A stretch of DNA of 5,165 nt from Chrysiogenia bacterium (lineage in GTDB: Bacteria > JAGRBM01). How positions within the stretch are numbered: the stretch's first letter is position 1; every line of letters starts with the position of its first letter. Shown here in pieces: positions 1 through 5,165 of the stretch. The notes below the pieces were generated by a model, which was given only the letters and a program-made list of their open reading frames with translations, did no database searches and was not told the DNA's origin. The stretch covers positions 1-5,165 of the forward strand of contig JAGRBM010000240.1 of the NCBI GenBank assembly GCA_020434085.1, given 5' to 3'. The position numbers were made by a program, and so were the translations under genes.

Positions 1-110
1 CTCTGGCATCCGGCCAACAGTGCCAGAGCGATGAGTGCTGCCCCCGCAAGCAGGGAGCCGCGGCGGCCGATGCGGCTGGAAAAACCGCCGATGGTTGGGG
101 ACTCGCGCAA
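1..110 (-). CDS. Putative lipoprotein, N-terminal fragment (runs off left edge)
   Basis: Read on the minus strand, a TTG at 110-108 opens a frame of 36 codons that leaves the window at base 1. The peptide has a lipoprotein signal: an N-region with arginines (residues 2, 13, 16, 17), a hydrophobic stretch at about residues 19-32 rich in Leu and Ala, and a lipobox LLAGC ending at Cys35. By family knowledge that Cys would be lipidated and the protein anchored in a membrane. The TTG start is chosen because a strong Shine-Dalgarno AAGGAG (124-119) lies 8 nt upstream, and an in-frame TAA at 146-144 excludes a longer protein. No ATG or GTG lies between that stop and the hydrophobic core. The mature domain is outside the window, so function is unknown. 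A membrane protein whose first helix resembles a lipobox is the alternative. It is divergent from the peptidase/ligase operon. Confidence 0.62.
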   Translation of the reverse strand, partial: MRESPTIGGFSSRIGRRGSLLAGAALIALALLAGCQ

Positions 111-118
111 GTGACTGG

Positions 119-124
119 CTCCTT
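119..124 (-). promoter_or_regulatory. Shine-Dalgarno of the minus-strand lipoprotein gene
   Basis: AAGGAG on the minus strand, 8 nt upstream of the TTG at 110-108. This is a near-consensus ribosome binding site at normal spacing. It is the main reason to accept the TTG as start. Confidence 0.6.
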
Positions 125-221
125 CGCCCTGGGGCGCCCCAGCTTATTCCCCCGGCGCCCGAAGGCAAACACCGAAGGCCGCCAGAGGCCCCGGCGCCCC
201 AAATATTTCCATGGCGGGCTC

Positions 222-250
222 TTGTTTCGCGTGCCCCGCATCACCACAAT
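222..250 (+). promoter_or_regulatory. Candidate sigma70-type promoter for the four-gene operon
   Basis: TTGTTT (222-227) and CACAAT (245-250) are separated by 17 bp. The -35 box keeps the TTG core and the -10 box matches TATAAT at four of six positions, including the second A and the last T. Transcription would start near 257, leaving a very short leader before the ATG at 270. This is a weak sequence-only call in GC-rich DNA. Confidence 0.3.
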
Positions 251-269
251 TTCCCCGCGCGCATCCGGC

Positions 270-1016
270 ATGAATCCCGGCGCGCTGGAGGACAGTCCCG
301 AATTGATCAAGTCTCTGGACCTGGAGATCCTGGCCCAACCCGACGACCACACCTGTGGCCCCACCTGCCTGCATGCGGTCTATCGCTACTACGACCGCAC
401 GCTTCCGCTCGAACAAGTCATCAACGAAGCGGAGAGCCTCGAAGGCGGCGGCACGCTGGCCGTGATGCTTGGCCATCATGCGCTGAGCCGTGGTTTCTCC
501 GCGCGCATCTACACCTACAACATGCAGGTTTTCGATCCGACATGGTTTGGCTCCACCCCTGCGTTCCTGGTCGAAAAACTCGTGGCGCAAAGCAAGCTCA
601 AGAGCGGCAAACGACTGCAACTTGCCAGCCGTGCCTACCTGAAGTTCCTGCGCCTTGGCGGCGAGATTCGCTTTGAAGACATGCGCCCCTCGCTGCTGCG
701 CAAGTATCTGAAAAAAGGCGTACCGATCCTCACGGGTTTGAGTGCGACCTATCTTTATCGCACCCCGCGCGAGAAGCAGACGGGCACCCGCGTCGACTAC
801 GACGACCTGGCCGGCGAACCGTCGGGGCACTTCGTCGTGCTTGCCGGCTATGACAAGGAAACGCGCCGCGTCCAGGTAGCCGACCCGCTCAAGGAAAATC
901 CCATGGGCGAGGGCCAGACCTACTGGGTGGACATCGACCGCCTCATCTGCGCGATCATGCTGGGCATCCTGACCTACGATGCGAACCTGCTGATCCTCCA
1001 GCCGCCGACGGAGTAA
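270..1016 (+). CDS. C39/papain-like cysteine peptidase, stand-alone
   Basis: A 248-residue protein predicted to be a papain-fold thiol peptidase of the C39-like type. Visible active-site signatures are the oxyanion Gln23 and nucleophile Cys29 in LAQPDDHTCGPTC, His187 in SGHFVVLAGYD and Asp205 in VADP. A conserved block at residues 55-93 (SLEGGGTLAV through YTYNMQVFDPTWF) resembles the papain-like domain encoded beside RLAN/ATP-grasp genes. There is no signal peptide or transmembrane segment, so it is probably cytoplasmic and not a bacteriocin-exporter C39 domain. The ATG at 270 is chosen because it puts the start 28 residues before the catalytic Cys. GTG 231 or TTG 222 in frame are possible, and ATG 270 has no clear Shine-Dalgarno. 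In many relatives this domain is fused to a GNAT acetyltransferase; none is present here. It lies 5 bp before the ATP-grasp gene. The substrate is unknown; it may trim or transfer the peptide made by the neighbouring ligases (inference). Confidence 0.85.
   Translation: MNPGALEDSPELIKSLDLEILAQPDDHTCGPTCLHAVYRYYDRTLPLEQVINEAESLEGGGTLAVMLGHHALSRGFSARIYTYNMQVFDPTWFGSTPAFLVEKLVAQSKLKSGKRLQLASRAYLKFLRLGGEIRFEDMRPSLLRKYLKKGVPILTGLSATYLYRTPREKQTGTRVDYDDLAGEPSGHFVVLAGYDKETRRVQVADPLKENPMGEGQTYWVDIDRLICAIMLGILTYDANLLILQPPTE
1010..1013 (+). promoter_or_regulatory. Ribosome binding site of the ATP-grasp gene
   Basis: GGAG lies 8 nt upstream of the ATG at 1022 and overlaps the last codon of the peptidase gene (stop TAA at 1014-1016). 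Translation of the two genes is therefore likely coupled. Confidence 0.45.
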
Positions 1017-1021
1017 CGGCC

Positions 1022-2484
1022 ATGCGACGACTGCTCATTGTCTCCAACCCGAAAAACTGGAAGCTGCGGATTCCCGGCGTCGAACTTGTCGGCGCCCAGG
1101 ATTATCTTGGCAAACCCGAGCAATTTACCGGCGCGGGCATCCGCGTCTACAACCTCTGCCGCAGCTATCGCTACCAGACCCAGGGTTACTACATCTCCCT
1201 TCTCGCCGAAGCGCGCGGGCACCGGCCGCTTCCCAATGTCACGACGATTCAGGACCTCAAGAATCGCTCGCTCATTCGCTTCTATTCGGACGAGCTCGAA
1301 GATCTGATCCAGAAGAGCCTGGCGCACCTGCAAGCCAAAGAGTTCCAGCTCAGCATCTACTTCGGACGCAACGTGGCCAAACGCTACGACCGACTGGCCC
1401 ACGCACTCTTCAATGTCTTTCCCGCCCCGCTGCTGCGTGCCGAGTTCGTGCACGGGAAGGAAGGCTGGGAGATGCGGCGCATCGGCGTCATCTCCGAGAA
1501 CGAGATTCCAGATACGCATCACGACTTTTTGAACGAGGCGGCCGACCGCTACTTCCGCCGGCAGCCGCGCCCGAAAAAGCAGCAGGGCGCGCGCTACGAT
1601 CTGGCAATCCTTTATGATCCCGAAGAAGACCCGCCGACCTCCGACCTGCGCGCGCTCAAGGCCTTCATCAAGGCCGGTGCAAAGCTGGGGCTGGCCGCCG
1701 AGCTCATCACGAAGGACGATTACGGCTCCCTTGCGGAGTTCGACGCGCTCTTTATCCGTGAGACCACTAGCGTGAAGAACCACACCTTCCGCTTCTCCCG
1801 GCGCGCCACGGCCGAGGGACTTGTCGTGATCGACGATCCCGAGTCGATCCTCAAGTGTATGAACAAGGTCTACCTGGCCGAACTCATGCAGCGCCACAAG
1901 ATCCGCACCCCCAAGACCATGGTCGTCCACTGGGACAACGCCGAGCGCGTGCTTGAGGAGATGGGCCTTCCCTGCGTGCTCAAGCAGCCCGACAGTGCGT
2001 TCTCCCAGGGCGTCGTCAAGGCGAAGACGCCCGAGGAACTCAAACACGAAATCGAACGCCTGCTCGATTCCTCGGAACTCATCATCGCCCAGGAATTCCT
2101 GCCCACCGACTTCGACTGGCGCATCGGCGTTCTCGATCAAAAACCGCTCTATGCCTGCAAGTATTTCATGGCGCGCAGTCACTGGCAGATTTACAACCAT
2201 GAGAAGAAGGGCGCCGCTTTTTCCGGCGAAGCGACCACCCTTGCCATCGAAGACGTTCCCGCAAAAGTGGTCGATACCGCCGTGAAGGCCGCCAACCTGA
2301 TCGGCGACGGGCTCTACGGCGTGGACCTCAAGGAAGTGGGCGGCAAGGTCTACGTCATCGAGGTCAACGACAACCCCAGCATCGAACACAACATCGAAGA
2401 TGAAGTGATCGGCGAAGAGCTTTACCTGCGCATCATGCAATCCTTCCTTGAGCGCATCGAAAAGAAGCGAGGTCGTACCCAGTC

Positions 2485-2488
<4 letters not shown>
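1022..2488 (+). CDS. RLAN-domain RimK-like ATP-grasp ligase
   Basis: A 488-residue, probably cytosolic protein. ATP-grasp enzymes activate a carboxylate as an acyl-phosphate and join it to an amine; RimK-type members add glutamate or similar amino acids. Residues 1 to about 165 match the RLAN (RimK-like ATP-grasp N-terminal) domain in layout, with MRRLLIVSNP at the start and a YFGRNVAKRYD block near 113-123. Residues about 190-480 form the ATP-grasp: NKVYLAELMQRHKIRTP (281-297) at the entry to the fold, VLKQPDSAFSQGV (319-331) with the ATP-binding Lys321 and a glycine-containing loop, DFDWRIGVLDQKPLYACKY (363-381), and GVDLKEVGGKVYVIEVNDNP (433-452) with the likely Mg2+ ligands Asp435, Glu447 and Asn449. 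All key positions are present, so it should be active. Its stop overlaps the next gene's start by 4 bp. The amino acid and acceptor cannot be read from the sequence; true RimK (ribosomal S6 modification) is unlikely given the RLAN domain. Confidence 0.92.
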
Positions 2489-3724
<1,236 letters not shown>

Positions 3725-3735
<11 letters not shown>

Positions 3736-4420
3736 GAATCGCCAACTCGTCCTGAGCTGTGAGCACGCCGGAAACCGCGTACCGGCACAATTCGCGCGCC
3801 TTTTCGAAGACCAGCACGAATTGCTGGCCTCCCACCGAGGCTGGGACATGGGCGCCCATTCCCTGGCAAAATACCTGGCCAAACACACGGGCGCGCCGCT
3901 CCATGCAGTGACCGTCACGCGCCTGCTCATCGAGTGCAATCGCTCGCCTGCAAACCCGGCACGCTTTTCGGCGCTCGCGCGTCAGCTCTGCAAGCAGGAT
4001 CGCGAGTGGCTGCACGAACACGTGTGGCGCCCGCATCACGATGCGCTTCATCTCGATATCGCCGCGCGCATCCGCAAAGGGCCGGTGCTGCACCTGAGCG
4101 TGCATTCCTTCACGCCGATTCTTGACGGCAAGCCGCGTCGGGCCGACGTGGCGCTTCTCTACGATCCGGCCTCGAAGCTCGAATGCGAATTCGCCGGCCG
4201 CTGGCTCTCCGAGCTGGCACAGATCGCACCGGGGCTTCGTCTTCGACGCAATTATCCCTACAAGGGGACCAGCGACGGGATGACCCGCCTGCTGCGCCGG
4301 GAGTTCGCGGGTCAGCCCTATGCCGGGGTCGAACTCGAAGTCTCCCAGGCGCTCCTGCGCGAGACCACCCGCAAGGGGCGCCTTCATGCGCTGCTGGGCG
4401 ATACGCTGCTCGATCTCTGA
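3725..4420 (+). CDS. N-formylglutamate amidohydrolase family protein
   Basis: A protein of about 231 residues of the N-formylglutamate amidohydrolase (NFGAH, HutG-type) family. Known members are metal-dependent and release formate from N-formyl-L-glutamate; many paralogues act on other N-acyl or amide bonds. Family motifs in order: SCEHAGNRVP (11-20), HRGWDMGAHSLA (37-48), LIECNRSP (68-75), HLSVHSFTP (123-131), RRNYPYKGTSDGMT (174-187) and GVELEVSQAL (201-210), including the likely metal/catalytic His and Glu residues. The TTG at 3725 is preferred: it follows a GAGGG site, overlaps the ligase gene by 11 bp and places the first family motif about 10 residues in. The alternative GTG at 3650 would add 25 Arg/Ala-rich residues and overlap the ligase gene by 86 bp. 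There is no signal peptide, so it is cytosolic. No histidine-utilisation genes are in view, so a role in editing or recycling the operon's amide-bonded product is more likely than histidine catabolism (inference). Confidence 0.87.
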
Positions 4421-4475
4421 ACCGACAATTCCTGCACCTTTGTCTGCAAAAACGGCACTGCAATCACTGACGCGC

Positions 4476-4504
4476 TTGTCAGCCAATGCCTCCCGCAATA
4501 AGCT
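4476..4504 (+). promoter_or_regulatory. Candidate promoter of the propionyl-CoA synthetase gene
   Basis: The 119-bp gap 4421-4539 contains TTGTCA (4476-4481, five of six matches to TTGACA), 17 bp, then TAAGCT (4499-4504), which keeps the first T, the A and the last T of the -10 consensus. The -35 box overlaps a small inverted repeat CTGAC-N6-GTCAG (4467-4482), a possible operator half-site pair. Transcription would start near 4511, leaving a leader of about 29 nt containing the ribosome binding site. No Rho-independent terminator for the upstream operon is evident in this gap. Weak, sequence-only call. Confidence 0.33.
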
Positions 4505-4521
4505 CCGTTCACCTTTGCTTG

Positions 4522-4528
4522 AAGGGGG
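4522..4528 (+). promoter_or_regulatory. Ribosome binding site deciding the GTG start of the propionyl-CoA synthetase gene
   Basis: AAGGGGG ends 11 nt before the GTG at 4540. An in-frame ATG at 4486 would place this purine tract inside the coding region and add 18 residues not expected in the family. The GTG is therefore preferred. Confidence 0.5.
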
Positions 4529-4539
4529 CGAAATCACAC

Positions 4540-5165
4540 GTGGCAGGCAAGTACGACGAGATTTACCGCAGGTCGCTCGAAGACCGCGAGGGATTCTGGG
4601 CCGACGCGGCTCAAAACATTCACTGGGACAAGAAGTGGGACCGGGTCCTCGATGATTCCAACCCGCCGTTCTACCGCTGGTATCCGGGCGCGATGCTCAA
4701 CACCTGCTACAACGCGGTCGACCGCCACGTCGAGAGCGGGCGAGCCGATCAGGTCGCGCTCATCTACGACAGCCCGATCACCGGCAAGCAGGAAAAATAC
4801 ACCTTCACCGAATTGCAGGACCGCGTGGCCCGCACAGCGGGAATGCTCAAGGCGCTCAATGTTGAAAAGGGCGACCGGGTCATCATCTATATGCCCATGG
4901 TTCCCCAAGCGGTGTTCGCAATGCTCGCCTGCGCGCGCATCGGCGCGGTGCATTCGGTGGTCTTCGGCGGCTTTGCCCCCAAGGAACTGGCCACGCGCAT
5001 CGACGATGCCAAGCCCAAGGCCATTCTGACCGCCTCGTGCGGCTTGGAGCCCGGCCGCGTCGTGGACTACAAGCCGCTGCTCGACGGCGCGGTGGAACTG
5101 GCAAAGCACAAGCACGAGATCTGCGTCGTTCTCCAGCGCGAGCAGAAGCCCTGCCCGCTCAAGGA
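4540..5165 (+). CDS. prpE: Propionyl-CoA synthetase (PrpE/ACSS3-like), N-terminal fragment
   Basis: The first 208 codons of an acyl-CoA synthetase, open at the right edge; full-length relatives have about 630 residues. These cytosolic enzymes convert a short carboxylate (propionate, often acetate less well), ATP and CoA into acyl-CoA through an acyl-adenylate. The N-terminal cap domain of acetyl/propionyl-CoA synthetases is clear: YDEIYRRSLEDREGFWADAA (5-24) and DDSNPPFYRWYPGAMLNTCY (38-57). The AMP-binding domain begins near residue 58 with NAVDRHVESGRADQVALIYD (58-77), GDRVIIYMPMVPQAVFAMLA (111-130) and CARIGAVHSVVFGGFAP (131-147). The SCGLEPGRVVDYKPLLD segment (166-182) points to the PrpE/ACSS3 branch over AcsA. 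The adenylate-forming P-loop and catalytic Lys lie beyond the window. The GTG start agrees with the usual PrpE beginning. The gene is 119 bp from the amidoligase operon and probably a separate transcription unit; the substrate preference is inferred from branch similarity only. Confidence 0.9.
   Translation, partial: MAGKYDEIYRRSLEDREGFWADAAQNIHWDKKWDRVLDDSNPPFYRWYPGAMLNTCYNAVDRHVESGRADQVALIYDSPITGKQEKYTFTELQDRVARTAGMLKALNVEKGDRVIIYMPMVPQAVFAMLACARIGAVHSVVFGGFAPKELATRIDDAKPKAILTASCGLEPGRVVDYKPLLDGAVELAKHKHEICVVLQREQKPCPLK

Larger units (their letters stand above)
111..269. promoter_or_regulatory. Divergent intergenic region with GGCGCCC repeats
   Basis: This 159-bp stretch separates the divergent lipoprotein gene from the peptidase-led operon and must hold the control signals of both unless transcription enters from outside. 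GGCGCCC occurs three times, at 133-139 (inside the perfect palindrome GGGGCGCCCC, 131-140), 154-160 and 193-199. CGAAGGC is directly repeated at 160-166 and 173-179. An AT-rich island AAATATTT (201-208) stands out from the GC-rich surroundings. The peptidase frame stays open back to about 111, so an extended peptidase start cannot be fully excluded. However, this stretch also contains the divergent gene's Shine-Dalgarno, and its translation is Pro/Arg-rich and looks non-coding. Confidence 0.5.

Noticed and set aside
1-28. Perfect 8-bp inverted repeat CTCTGGCA-N12-TGCCAGAG, a possible terminator or operator.
   Set aside because: It lies inside the lipoprotein signal-sequence coding region on the minus strand, has no following T-run, and arises from Leu/Ala/Cys codons; probably coincidence.
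111-269. Extended N-terminus of the peptidase from GTG 111.
   Set aside because: The extra 53 residues are Pro/Arg-rich with no domain, and the region carries the divergent gene's ribosome binding site. ATG 270 suffices for the full papain-like core.
35-676. Plus-strand open frame overlapping the intergenic region and the first half of the peptidase gene.
   Set aside because: Its translation is Pro/Arg/His-rich with no family features and is out of frame with the clear peptidase.
144-830. Antisense open frame across the peptidase gene and intergenic region.
   Set aside because: No recognisable motif, and it overlaps the peptidase active-site coding region; a GC-rich shadow.
974-2440. Long antisense open frame (488 codons) opposite the ATP-grasp gene.
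   Set aside because: It mirrors a strongly recognisable GC-rich gene, its translation is Val/Asp/Gly-rich without family motifs, and the plus-strand protein has intact ATP-grasp motifs. It is a codon-bias shadow.
4534-5115. Antisense open frame opposite the prpE fragment.
   Set aside because: The plus strand carries clear PrpE sequence throughout; the antisense product shows no recognisable domain.

Overview
This is a GC-rich, gene-dense window from a Gram-negative-looking bacterium. A lipoprotein signal sequence, tight overlapping genes and PrpE/ACSS3-type acyl-CoA ligase sequence fit Pseudomonadota or a former deltaproteobacterial lineage. The sequence alone does not fix the taxon. Several starts are non-ATG: GTG for two genes and TTG for two.

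Layout: (1) Positions 1-110 on the minus strand hold the 5' end of a gene with a bacterial lipoprotein signal peptide, running off the left edge. (2) Positions 111-269 form a divergent intergenic region with short GGCGCCC repeats and a plausible promoter. (3) Positions 270-4420 on the plus strand hold a compact four-gene operon: a C39/papain-like peptidase (270-1016), a RimK-like ATP-grasp ligase with an RLAN N-terminal domain (1022-2488), a GCS2-type glutamate-cysteine-ligase-like carboxylate-amine ligase (2485-3735) and an N-formylglutamate amidohydrolase family hydrolase (about 3725-4420). The junctions are a 5-bp gap, a 4-bp overlap and an 11-bp overlap, so the four products are probably made together. 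(4) Positions 4421-4539 are intergenic, with a candidate promoter. (5) From 4540 to the right edge is the N-terminal third of a propionyl-CoA synthetase (PrpE/ACSS3-like).

The centre of interest is the four-gene operon. It pairs two different amide-bond-forming enzymes (ATP-grasp and GCS2) with two amide-bond-cleaving enzymes (papain-like peptidase and NFGAH). RLAN/ATP-grasp genes are known from comparative genomics to sit next to papain-like peptidases (often fused to a GNAT acetyltransferase) and GCS2 genes, and a role in making an unidentified small peptide or peptide tag has been proposed. The product has not been identified to my knowledge. In this window the peptidase stands alone without a GNAT domain, and an NFGAH is part of the operon. 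The prpE gene is probably an independent metabolic unit.
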